Position numbers and translations under genes: made by a program
Part shown: in pieces, positions 54,805 through 62,969 of the stretch
Position numbering within the stretch: the first letter of the stretch is position 1
How the letters are laid out: the number at the start of each line of letters is the position of its first letter
Source: Candidatus Neomarinimicrobiota bacterium
Lineage (GTDB): Bacteria > Fidelibacterota > Marinisomatia > Marinisomatales > TCS55
Assembly (NCBI GenBank): GCA_018651745.1
Contig: JABIDL010000028.1
Location: forward strand, 1-64,000
Length of the DNA: 64,000 nt
Reading direction: 5' to 3'
Notes under the pieces: model-generated
Told to the model about the DNA's origin: nothing
The model's input: the letters and a program-made list of their open reading frames with translations, nothing else
Database searches by the model: none

Positions 54805-56424
54805 ATGTCTATACCAATACCTGTAAATGAACCCATTTTAGAATTTTCGGCGGGTTCTCCAGAGAAACATTCTCTTAAAGAAAAATTGGCTGAATTGAGT
54901 GGAAAAGAAATCGAAATTCCTCTCATAATAAATGGCGAAGAAGTCAAAACCGGTAACATAGGAACCTGTGTGATGCCCCATGATCACGGTCATGTTCTCG
55001 CCCACTTCCACCAGGCAGGTGAGCCAGAGGTTCAGCAAGCAATTGAGTCATCTCTAAATGCGTGGAAATCGTGGTCAAAAACACACCTACAGGAACGCGC
55101 TGATGTTTTATTAAAAGCAGCCGATTTGCTCGCAGGTCCGTGGCGAAACACGTTAAATGCCGCCACCATGCTAAATATGAGCAAAAATGCGTATCAAGCT
55201 GAAATTGATGCTGCATGCGAACTGATCGATTTCTGGCGGTTCAATCCGTATTTTGCGCAAGAAATTCATAATCAGAACCCTATGTATTCACCAGATGGAA
55301 CTCGAAATTCATCTGAACACCGTCCGCTGGAAGGATTCGTTTTTGCGGTAACACCTTTTAACTTTATTAGCATTGGCGGGAATTTACCCACCGCTCCTGC
55401 CTTAATGGGAAATGTGGCTCTATGGAAACCAGCATCAAGTGCGGTTTACCCCGCTTATTTTGTTATGGAAATTCTTAAAGAAGCCGGGCTTCCCAATGGT
55501 GTTATTAATTTTATTCCGGGATCCGGCGCTGTTGTTGGCCCCCTTGTCATGAATCATCCAAATTTTACCGGAGTGCATTTTACAGGATCCACTCCAGTTT
55601 TTCAGGGAATGTGGAAAACCATCGGTGAAAATATCAGCAATTATAAAAGTTACCCCCGGATTGTTGGTGAAACCGGCGGAAAAGATTTTGCCATTGTGCA
55701 TAAATCTGCAAATCCCGATGCCGTAATTACCGCTATGGTGCGAGGTGCTTTCGAATTTCAAGGACAAAAATGTTCAGCGCTTTCTCGTGCATATATTCCG
55801 AATCCCCTTTGGAACAAAATCAATGAAAAATTTATATCCGAAGTTCAATCGATTCAAATGGGTGATGTTCAGAATTTTTCAAATTTTATGAATGCAGTCA
55901 TAGACAAAGCTGCTTTTGAATCCATTATGGAATTTATATCCTATGCAAAACATCATGAAGATGCCGAAATCCTTATAGGAGGAAACGGCGATGATTCAAC
56001 CGGATATTTTATTGACCCGACCGTAATATTAACGACTGATCCTCATTTTAAAACAATGGAAGAAGAAATATTTGGTCCTGTGCTAACCGTATATCTTTAT
56101 GATCCGGCGGACTGGGATTCAACTCTAAAACTTGTGGACAGTACTTCACCATATGCACTAACGGGTTGTGTTATTGCAGAAGATGAAAAAGCGATAAAAG
56201 AAGCTCGAGAATTTTTGACACATTCTGCGGGGAATTTCTATATTAACGATAAACCAACCGGTGCTGTAGTTGGCCAACAGCCGTTTGGCGGCGGACGAGC
56301 ATCCGGAACAAACGATAAAGCCGGATCCATGCTCAATTTGCAAAGATGGGTTTCGCAACGCACAATCAAAGAGACTCATAATCCACCAAAAAATTACCGG
56401 TATCCATTTTTGGAAGAAGAATGA
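54805..56424 (+). CDS. pruA: L-glutamate gamma-semialdehyde dehydrogenase
   Basis: Oxidises glutamate semialdehyde (from P5C) to glutamate with NAD+, completing proline catabolism. The 539-residue aldehyde dehydrogenase shows VTPFNFISIGGN, GETGGKDF (catalytic Glu) and FQGQKCSALSRAY (catalytic Cys). The C-terminal GAVVGQQPFGGGRASGTNDKAGS is typical of PruA. Standalone, without the PutA proline dehydrogenase domain, and no putB is visible nearby. ATG with AAGGAATAC upstream. Confidence 0.93.
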   Translation: MSIPIPVNEPILEFSAGSPEKHSLKEKLAELSGKEIEIPLIINGEEVKTGNIGTCVMPHDHGHVLAHFHQAGEPEVQQAIESSLNAWKSWSKTHLQERADVLLKAADLLAGPWRNTLNAATMLNMSKNAYQAEIDAACELIDFWRFNPYFAQEIHNQNPMYSPDGTRNSSEHRPLEGFVFAVTPFNFISIGGNLPTAPALMGNVALWKPASSAVYPAYFVMEILKEAGLPNGVINFIPGSGAVVGPLVMNHPNFTGVHFTGSTPVFQGMWKTIGENISNYKSYPRIVGETGGKDFAIVHKSANPDAVITAMVRGAFEFQGQKCSALSRAYIPNPLWNKINEKFISEVQSIQMGDVQNFSNFMNAVIDKAAFESIMEFISYAKHHEDAEILIGGNGDDSTGYFIDPTVILTTDPHFKTMEEEIFGPVLTVYLYDPADWDSTLKLVDSTSPYALTGCVIAEDEKAIKEAREFLTHSAGNFYINDKPTGAVVGQQPFGGGRASGTNDKAGSMLNLQRWVSQRTIKETHNPPKNYRYPFLEEE

Positions 56425-56539
56425 GAAAATACTTTAACAGAATTCTCTATTACCGTCAAACGTTTGGGTTTACATAAACCTTATTCGGAATAACTGAATC
56501 TAAATTAACCCTAATTTCAAACGAGTAAGGAATCAAATC

Positions 56540-57856
56540 ATGAAACCAATAAAAACAATCATAATGGGTGCCGCAGGGCGCGATTTTCACAATTTTAATG
56601 TTGTGTACAGACAAAATAATGCATACAAAGTGGTGGCATTTACTGCTACCCAAATTCCCGATATCGAAGGACGTTTGTATCCTTCTGTTCTTTCCGGGGA
56701 ATTATACCCAAATGGGATTCCAATTTACGATGAAAGCAAGTTGGAAGAACTCATATCCGAACACAAAATAGAAGAAGTTGTATTTTCTTATTCAGATATT
56801 TCTCACGAAGATGTTATGCACAAAGCATCTCGAGTAATCGCTTCGGGCACGCACTTCAAATTTCTGGGTGGCGAACCAACGATGATACAATCATCCAAGC
56901 CGGTGATTTCTGTATGTGCAGTGAGAACTGGTTGCGGAAAAAGCCAGACGACACGCAAAATAGCAGAAATCCTAAAAGCTTCCGGAAAAAAAGTAGCCGT
57001 CATCCGGCATCCCATGCCCTATGGTGAATTGGCGAAGCAAGAAGTCCAACGATTTACCGAACTTGCAGACCTGGAAAAACATAAATGCACCATCGAGGAA
57101 ATGGAAGAATATGAGCCACATATTACTCGTGGAAATGTGGTGTTTGCCGGCGCAGATTATCAATCCATTATTCGAGAGGCAGAAAAGGAAGCAGATTTTA
57201 TTTTATGGGACGGAGGTAATAACGACCTGTCATTCTATAAACCGGATCTTTCGATAGTGGTTACCGATCCCCATCGTGCCGGTCATGAATTGAGGTATTT
57301 CCCGGGTGAAACAAATCTGATGATGGCTGATGTTGTTGTGATTAATAAAATCGATACAGCAGATGAAAAAGATGTGGAAACCGTTGCTCAAAATATCCGA
57401 ATGGTTAATCCGAAAGCGACTATTATTAAAGGAGCATCACCCATAACTGTCGAGAATTCTGAACTGATTGAAGGAAAAAAAGTTTTGGTGGTTGAAGACG
57501 GGCCAACTTTGACCCATGGTGAAATGAAAATTGGCGCAGGAATGGTTGCCGCAGAAAAATTTGGGGCAGCAGAAACAATAGATCCGCGACCATATCTCGT
57601 CGGAAAACTGAAGGAAACATTTGAACATTATCCGAACATTGGCACTCTTTTGCCGGCAATGGGCTACGGAAATGAGCAAATACAAGATCTAGAAGAAACT
57701 ATCAACAAAACTGACTGCGATGTGGTCATTATTGGAACACCTATAGACCTTCGAAGGATAGTGAACATTACACAACCCTCCGTGCGAGTAACCTACGATC
57801 TTGAGGAAATTGGTTCGCCAACTTTGGTTGACATTCTAGAACCCCACATCAGATGA
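56540..57856 (+). CDS. Cyclic 2,3-diphosphoglycerate synthetase-like P-loop GTPase
   Basis: The 438-residue protein resembles bacterial relatives of the archaeal cyclic-2,3-bisphosphoglycerate synthetase. An N-terminal Rossmann-like region (MGAAGRDFHNFN) precedes a P-loop, VRTGCGKSQTTRK (129-140), DPHRAGHE and an NKID-type specificity motif VVINKIDTA near residue 270. The archaeal enzyme forms cyclic 2,3-bisphosphoglycerate; the bacterial role is unproven. The end overlaps arcC by four bases (ATGA), so the two are translationally coupled. Similar gene pairs occur in other bacteria by my recollection. AAGGAATCAAATC precedes the start. Confidence 0.78.
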   Translation: MKPIKTIIMGAAGRDFHNFNVVYRQNNAYKVVAFTATQIPDIEGRLYPSVLSGELYPNGIPIYDESKLEELISEHKIEEVVFSYSDISHEDVMHKASRVIASGTHFKFLGGEPTMIQSSKPVISVCAVRTGCGKSQTTRKIAEILKASGKKVAVIRHPMPYGELAKQEVQRFTELADLEKHKCTIEEMEEYEPHITRGNVVFAGADYQSIIREAEKEADFILWDGGNNDLSFYKPDLSIVVTDPHRAGHELRYFPGETNLMMADVVVINKIDTADEKDVETVAQNIRMVNPKATIIKGASPITVENSELIEGKKVLVVEDGPTLTHGEMKIGAGMVAAEKFGAAETIDPRPYLVGKLKETFEHYPNIGTLLPAMGYGNEQIQDLEETINKTDCDVVIIGTPIDLRRIVNITQPSVRVTYDLEEIGSPTLVDILEPHIR

Positions 57857-58800
57857 ATAAAACTGTCATCATTGCCTTGGGTGGAAATGCCCTTTCGCCC
57901 AAGGGTGATGCCGGCACCATTCAAGATCAGTTTGCGCACACGCGTGAGACTGCGAGTCAAATTATGAATTTTGTCAATGCCGGTTATAATATTTGTCTTA
58001 CACATGGAAATGGTCCGCAGGTTGGGGATGAACTTTTACGAATGGATTTAACTCACAAGCAAGTCCCCCCTCTTCCGCTTGGCGTTTGCGTAGCAGGTAC
58101 TCAAGGAACAATCGGCTATATGATTCAACAATCAATGCAAAATGCACTCAGAACTGTAAAAGTGGACAAGGAAGTGGTCACAATGGTAACGCAGGTGATG
58201 GTCCATGCGGACGATCCATCCATTCAAAATCCTTCAAAATATGTTGGTGAAAGATATTCCGAAGATACGGCAAAAGAACTTGCTGATCAGTTTGGGTGGA
58301 ATATAAAAGAACAGGATCCCGGAGAATGGCGTAGAGTTGTCCCAAGCCCAGATCCCGATTTTGTGATGCATGGAATAAGTATTCGAACGCTTGTAGAACA
58401 TGGGACGATAGTTCTTGCTGCTGGAGGCGGGGGCATTCCCGCAATCAATGCGAAAGACGGAAATCTCGAAGGATTGGATGCAGTCATCGATAAAGATTTA
58501 ACCGCAGCAAAACTGGGCCGCGTCATTCGTGCAAAAGAATATTGGATTATTACGGATATTGATCAAGTCTATCTAAATTTCAACACACCAACTCAGAAAC
58601 CCATAAACAAAATGACAAGTGCAGAAGCGCGGCAATATATGGAAGCCGGTCATTTTCAAAAAGGAAGCATGGCACCAAAAATTCGGTCTGCCATTTATTT
58701 TCTAAAACATTACGGAGAAAAAGTCGTCATCACTTCTATTGAAAATATAAAGGAAGCGGTTCAAGGGAATGCAGGGACAACAATTTTAAAAAAAGGATAA
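57853..58800 (+). CDS. arcC: Carbamate kinase
   Basis: Reversibly makes ATP from carbamoyl phosphate and ADP. The 315-residue amino-acid-kinase fold protein shows VIIALGGNALSPKG, THGNGPQVGDELLRM, VSPDP-like VVPSPDPDFVMHG, LAAGGGGIPAI and VIDKDLTAAKLGRVI with the catalytic Lys, plus the C-terminal GSMAPKIRSAIYFL. Carbamoyltransferase and deiminase genes of an arginine-deiminase pathway are not nearby, so its carbamoyl-phosphate source is unclear. ATGA overlap with the preceding GTPase gene. Confidence 0.93.
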   Translation: MNKTVIIALGGNALSPKGDAGTIQDQFAHTRETASQIMNFVNAGYNICLTHGNGPQVGDELLRMDLTHKQVPPLPLGVCVAGTQGTIGYMIQQSMQNALRTVKVDKEVVTMVTQVMVHADDPSIQNPSKYVGERYSEDTAKELADQFGWNIKEQDPGEWRRVVPSPDPDFVMHGISIRTLVEHGTIVLAAGGGGIPAINAKDGNLEGLDAVIDKDLTAAKLGRVIRAKEYWIITDIDQVYLNFNTPTQKPINKMTSAEARQYMEAGHFQKGSMAPKIRSAIYFLKHYGEKVVITSIENIKEAVQGNAGTTILKKG

Positions 58801-58803
58801 ATA

Positions 58804-59562
58804 ATGAAAACCAAGACCATAGCCCAGGATAGAATAGATTTCGGCAAAACGAAACAGACATTATTTTTTATAATCATGATGATTTTTGTGTCGTGCACAA
58901 ATAATAGCCAAAACGAAATTCAAGTTTTTGGCACCCTATCAGACATAATGCACAAGGGGGCTCGAGAAGGAGTTGTGGTAATTTCTGAAGCCATTTCCGA
59001 AGATCATATTTATGGGCTTGGGGCAATGGAAAACTTAGATGGTGAAATTATAATTATGGATAGTCGGCCATTTATTACTCGTGCACAACCGGGAAAATCA
59101 CCAACGAATCAAACCGAATTAACATCCGAAACAAAAGCATTGTTATTGGTTAGCACTAAGGTAACTCAATGGAATAGTGTAACTTTGAATTCAGAAACGG
59201 ATTACAATTCAATTGAAACCATGATTAAAGCTGAAGCGAAAAAAATTGGGATAAATCCCGATAATCCTTTCCCCTTTTTAATAGAAGGGGATTTTGACCA
59301 ATTAAATTGGCATATTATTTCTCCGCAAGGAACGGATGGTAGCCACGACGATCATTTGACAAATTCCTGGAAAAAAGAAGAGTCGAACGTGAATGGTAAA
59401 ATATTAGGTTTTTATTCGGAACGCCACCAAACTATTTTTACCCATCATTCACGCTATTCTCACATGCATATTATATTTGAATCTGAATCATTATCGGGTC
59501 ATGTTGATGATTTAGTGATTACGAAACCATGGAAACTATCTTTCCCTAAATTTCCAAATTAA
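58804..59562 (+). CDS. Surface lipoprotein related to alpha-acetolactate decarboxylase
   Basis: A 252-residue protein with a basic N-terminus, a membrane segment and lipobox IFVSC (Cys31), so it is likely lipid-anchored. The body follows the AlsD fold pattern: IQVFGTLSDIMHKGAREG, AMENLDGEIIIMDS, GKILGFYSERHQTIFTHHSRYSHMHIIF then GHVDDL. The zinc histidines of AlsD are spaced H-x-H-x10-H; here His220, His222 and His233 match exactly. Acetolactate decarboxylases are normally cytosolic and make acetoin, so an exported form is unusual; catalytic activity is not shown. It lies between arcC and sucC with three-base gaps. Confidence 0.72.
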   Translation: MKTKTIAQDRIDFGKTKQTLFFIIMMIFVSCTNNSQNEIQVFGTLSDIMHKGAREGVVVISEAISEDHIYGLGAMENLDGEIIIMDSRPFITRAQPGKSPTNQTELTSETKALLLVSTKVTQWNSVTLNSETDYNSIETMIKAEAKKIGINPDNPFPFLIEGDFDQLNWHIISPQGTDGSHDDHLTNSWKKEESNVNGKILGFYSERHQTIFTHHSRYSHMHIIFESESLSGHVDDLVITKPWKLSFPKFPN

Positions 59563-59565
59563 AAC

Positions 59566-60774
59566 ATGAAAATACACGAATATCAGGCTAAAGAATTATT
59601 TAGAAAATATGGTGTATCTGTTCCTTTCGGAATTGCAGTCGAATCGGTAGAATCTGCACTGAAAGCTTATCAAGATCTTGGATCCGGAACAGTTGTCGTA
59701 AAATCCCAAATTCACGCCGGTGGTCGCGGAAAAGGCACTGTTCACTGTCCCAATACCGGCGACATCCTTTTGGAAGGCGGAGTCCATCTTGCCCATTCCA
59801 AAGAAGAAGTTGAGCAGTTTGCAAAGACAATGTTAAATCACATTCTTATCACCCACCAAACCGGCCCTGCAGGAAAAGAAGTGCAAAAACTTCTTATTGA
59901 ATCTGGCGTTGATATTAAACGCGAACTTTATGCTGGGATTGTTTTGGACCGCGTGGATAGAAAATTCGTCTTTATGGTGTCTACAGAAGGCGGTATGGAT
60001 ATTGAAACTGTTGCAGATAAAACTCCTGAAAAAATTGTGAAGGAATGGATTGAACCAGAAACCGGACTTACCAACACTCAAGCGATTACTCTAGCGAAGG
60101 CTTTAGAACTGGAAGAGGATCAAATCGACTCTGCAGTAAGCATTTTTTCTGCACTTTGGGCAGCTTTTTCTGAAAATGATTGTTCTCTCATGGAAATCAA
60201 TCCACTAGTTGTCACAGGTGATAATACCGTCATGGCGTTGGATGCAAAAATAAATATTGATGATAATTCGCTATTTCGTCATGCAGATCTTAAAGAATTA
60301 TATGACCCTAATGAGGAAGACGCAGCTGAAGTTGAAGCATCAAAAAATAATCTGAATTACATCAAACTCGACGGCAAGGTCGGATGTATGGTCAACGGTG
60401 CAGGGCTCGCGATGGGAACAATGGATATTATTAAACTGTACGGTGGTGAGCCAGCAAATTTTTTGGACGTCGGAGGAGTCGCAAATGCAGAAACTGTATC
60501 CAACGGATTTAAGATTATTCTTACGGACCCAAATGTGAAATCTATTTTAATCAATATATTTGGAGGAATTGTTCGATGTGACCGAGTTGCAAAAGGCGTT
60601 ATTGAAGCAATGGAATCCGAAAATATTACTGTTCCTGTTGTTGTCCGTCTTGAAGGAACTAATTCTAAAGAAGCATCTCAAATTTTGAATGATGATTCCT
60701 TTGATTTTATTGTAGCAACAAGTTTGGGCGATGCTGCCGAAAAAGCTGTAAAAGCAACCGGAGTGACATCATGA
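59566..60774 (+). CDS. sucC: Succinyl-CoA synthetase subunit beta
   Basis: The nucleotide-binding subunit of the TCA enzyme that makes ATP or GTP from succinyl-CoA. The 402-residue ATP-grasp protein begins [17 protein letters not shown]. It has [23 protein letters not shown] and the C-terminal ligase domain [29 protein letters not shown] and [13 protein letters not shown]. It overlaps sucD by four bases. Length is standard. Confidence 0.96.
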   Translation: MKIHEYQAKELFRKYGVSVPFGIAVESVESALKAYQDLGSGTVVVKSQIHAGGRGKGTVHCPNTGDILLEGGVHLAHSKEEVEQFAKTMLNHILITHQTGPAGKEVQKLLIESGVDIKRELYAGIVLDRVDRKFVFMVSTEGGMDIETVADKTPEKIVKEWIEPETGLTNTQAITLAKALELEEDQIDSAVSIFSALWAAFSENDCSLMEINPLVVTGDNTVMALDAKINIDDNSLFRHADLKELYDPNEEDAAEVEASKNNLNYIKLDGKVGCMVNGAGLAMGTMDIIKLYGGEPANFLDVGGVANAETVSNGFKIILTDPNVKSILINIFGGIVRCDRVAKGVIEAMESENITVPVVVRLEGTNSKEASQILNDDSFDFIVATSLGDAAEKAVKATGVTS

Positions 60775-61643
60775 GTATTTTAATCGATCAAAATACAAAA
60801 TTGATTATTCAAGGGATTACAGGGACAGAAGGATCTTTTCATGGTAAACAAATGCAGGATTATGGAACTCAGGTTGTCGGCGGAGTTACGCCGGGAAAAG
60901 GTGGTCAAGAAGCTCTGGGTGTACCCGTTTTCCATACTGTCAAGGAAGCAATAGATACAACAGGTGCAAACGCTTCGGTCATCTTTGTACCTCCTCCCTT
61001 TGCAGCCAGCGCTGTGATCGAAGCTGTCAAAGCAGAAATTGAATTAATCATCTGTATTACAGAAGGAATTCCCACCAAAGATATGGTAACAGTCAATGCG
61101 GTTCTTGCTGACAGCTCAACACGCATGTTAGGTCCCAATTGCCCCGGACTTATTTCACCCGGGAAATGTAAGATCGGCATCATGCCGGGATTTATTCATA
61201 CACCGGGAACGATTGGAGTTATTTCCAGATCAGGAACGCTGACATACGAAGCAGTACATCAATTGGGCGAAGTTGGACTCGGTCAATCAACATCCATGGG
61301 CATCGGCGGCGATCCCATTATTGGTACCACTTTTATAGATGCACTTTCTTTATTTTTGGAGGACGACGATACAACAGGTGTAGTCCTAATTGGAGAAATT
61401 GGCGGTACTGCAGAAGAAGAAACTGCCGAATGGGTTACACAAAATAATTTTCAAAAACCGATCGTCGCATTTATCGCAGGTGCTACCGCGCCTCCCGGCC
61501 GACGAATGGGGCATGCCGGAGCAATCATTGCCGGTGGGAAAGGAACAGCTGACGATAAAAAAGCAGCACTCAAAGCTGCAAATATATCTGTGGTAGATAG
61601 TCCTGCCGAAATTGGATCTGCCATGAAAAAATTGATTTCATAA
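60771..61643 (+). CDS. sucD: Succinyl-CoA synthetase subunit alpha
   Basis: The CoA-binding and phosphohistidine subunit. The 290 residues show the CoA-binding [34 protein letters not shown] and [14 protein letters not shown]. The phosphorylated His sits in [21 protein letters not shown]. Translated from an ATGA overlap with sucC, so the two subunits are made together. Directly followed by ndk. Confidence 0.96.
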   Translation: MSILIDQNTKLIIQGITGTEGSFHGKQMQDYGTQVVGGVTPGKGGQEALGVPVFHTVKEAIDTTGANASVIFVPPPFAASAVIEAVKAEIELIICITEGIPTKDMVTVNAVLADSSTRMLGPNCPGLISPGKCKIGIMPGFIHTPGTIGVISRSGTLTYEAVHQLGEVGLGQSTSMGIGGDPIIGTTFIDALSLFLEDDDTTGVVLIGEIGGTAEEETAEWVTQNNFQKPIVAFIAGATAPPGRRMGHAGAIIAGGKGTADDKKAALKAANISVVDSPAEIGSAMKKLIS

Positions 61644-61658
61644 ACAATGGAGATATAA

Positions 61659-62081
61659 ATGAGTAATAAAACATTAGCAATCATTAAACCGGATGCGGTT
61701 AAAAATGCTTACACCGGTAAAATTATTGATCGAATACTTTCTGCGGATTTTAAAGTCCTTGGAGCGCGATTAGTGCATCTGTCTCGAGAAAAGGCGGAAG
61801 AATTTTATACTGTTCATAAGGATCGTCCCTTCTACAACGATTTGGTAGATTTTATGACATCTGGACCGTGCATGCCTTTAGCATTGAACCATGAAGATGC
61901 TGTGAATTCTTTTCGTAAATTAATTGGGTCAACAAACCCTGCAGAAGCAGAGGAAGGAACCATTCGGAAAGATTTTGCGGAAAGTGTTCAGAACAATGCC
62001 GTACATGGATCTGACTCAAATGAAAATGCTGAAAAAGAAATTGCTTTTTTCTTCACTTCCAATGAAATTCACTACACCTGA
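61659..62081 (+). CDS. ndk: Nucleoside diphosphate kinase
   Basis: Exchanges phosphates between nucleoside di- and triphosphates. The 140-residue protein starts with TLAIIKPDAVKN and has the active-site His in VQNNAVHGSDSNENAEKEIAFFF. A slightly non-canonical GSTNPAEAEEGTIRKDF precedes it. Position after sucCD is sensible, since Ndk can convert GTP made by succinyl-CoA synthetase to ATP. A GGAGATATAA ribosome-binding site precedes its ATG. Confidence 0.97.
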   Translation: MSNKTLAIIKPDAVKNAYTGKIIDRILSADFKVLGARLVHLSREKAEEFYTVHKDRPFYNDLVDFMTSGPCMPLALNHEDAVNSFRKLIGSTNPAEAEEGTIRKDFAESVQNNAVHGSDSNENAEKEIAFFFTSNEIHYT

Positions 62082-62089
62082 TACATTGA

Positions 62090-62947
62090 ATGAAACTGCG
62101 TAAACTATCTATGTCAAATCGCTTTCCAGCAATTTTTTTATCGCTGCTCTTATATAGCGGCTGTTCAAAGGAATCCATTCCCGGGTTTATTGGCAAAGCC
62201 TATACCGTAACGGTTGACCTTCCTGAAGATAGTGCTGATATGGAATTTGTTTGGGATGTTATAAATAAACCGCTGGTAAGCAATCTCACATACAGCGGTT
62301 TTGATTTTACCGATAATAATTCGCACATGACCTTTACTCCCGACGTAGAAGGAAATTATTCGTTTGAAGTGAATATATATCAGTATAATGATAAAATTGC
62401 TACCCAAGCTTTTTCCTTTGAAATTATAGATGATGGGTTTCGCCCTGAGCAAGATATTTTACCAATTACAGAAGAAATGTCCGAACCAACAAAACCAGAG
62501 CCCATTTCTGAAACTGCATCCTCAGCTATCAAAGCAGTTGAGTCTGAACCAGCCATTAAACACACTCCAAAACCGGAACCCGTTATTCAGGTAACACCAG
62601 AACCTGAAATCCAAATAGTTGAAACATCCATCAAACCTAAATCGAAAACCAAAAAACCAAAAAAATCGAATCCGGGAAGTTCTATTCCCTATGATAAAGG
62701 TAGATTTACAATTCAGATTGCATCTAAAAAAAACTTGGAAGATGCAAAACGTGTTGCATCAGATTTAATTAAAGATGGTTTCGATGCCTATATCCAAAAG
62801 GCATATTTTGAAGAAACTGATGCTGTGTGGTTTCGAATCCGTGTTGGGAGCTACGATGACCGTGAAACAGCTAAAAAAGTAGCTGCAGAAGTTTCAAAAA
62901 TTATGTCAGAACCGGCTTGGGTTGATTTCGTACGATATGAAGAATAA
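62090..62947 (+). CDS. SPOR-domain lipoprotein
   Basis: A 285-residue envelope protein with a lipobox (LLLYSGCSK). A PKD/Ig-like domain (about 30-115) with the pattern ...YSFEVNIYQYND and a Pro/Glu-rich linker (EPTKPEPISE and following, including TPKPEPVIQVTPEP) come next. A C-terminal SPOR domain (about 200-285) shows FTIQIASKKNLEDAKRVASDL and WFRIRVGSYDDRETAKKVAAEV. SPOR domains bind denuded glycan strands at the division septum. The first ATG (62090) or the ATG at 62111 could be the start. Confidence 0.85.
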   Translation: MKLRKLSMSNRFPAIFLSLLLYSGCSKESIPGFIGKAYTVTVDLPEDSADMEFVWDVINKPLVSNLTYSGFDFTDNNSHMTFTPDVEGNYSFEVNIYQYNDKIATQAFSFEIIDDGFRPEQDILPITEEMSEPTKPEPISETASSAIKAVESEPAIKHTPKPEPVIQVTPEPEIQIVETSIKPKSKTKKPKKSNPGSSIPYDKGRFTIQIASKKNLEDAKRVASDLIKDGFDAYIQKAYFEETDAVWFRIRVGSYDDRETAKKVAAEVSKIMSEPAWVDFVRYEE

Positions 62948-62969
62948 TGAACAATAGGAGGAAATAACA

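Noticed and set aside
56459-56500. GGTTTA-CA-TAAACC mini palindrome upstream of the GTPase gene
   Set aside because: Six-base arms in AT-rich sequence are easily random and there is no conserved operator to compare with.
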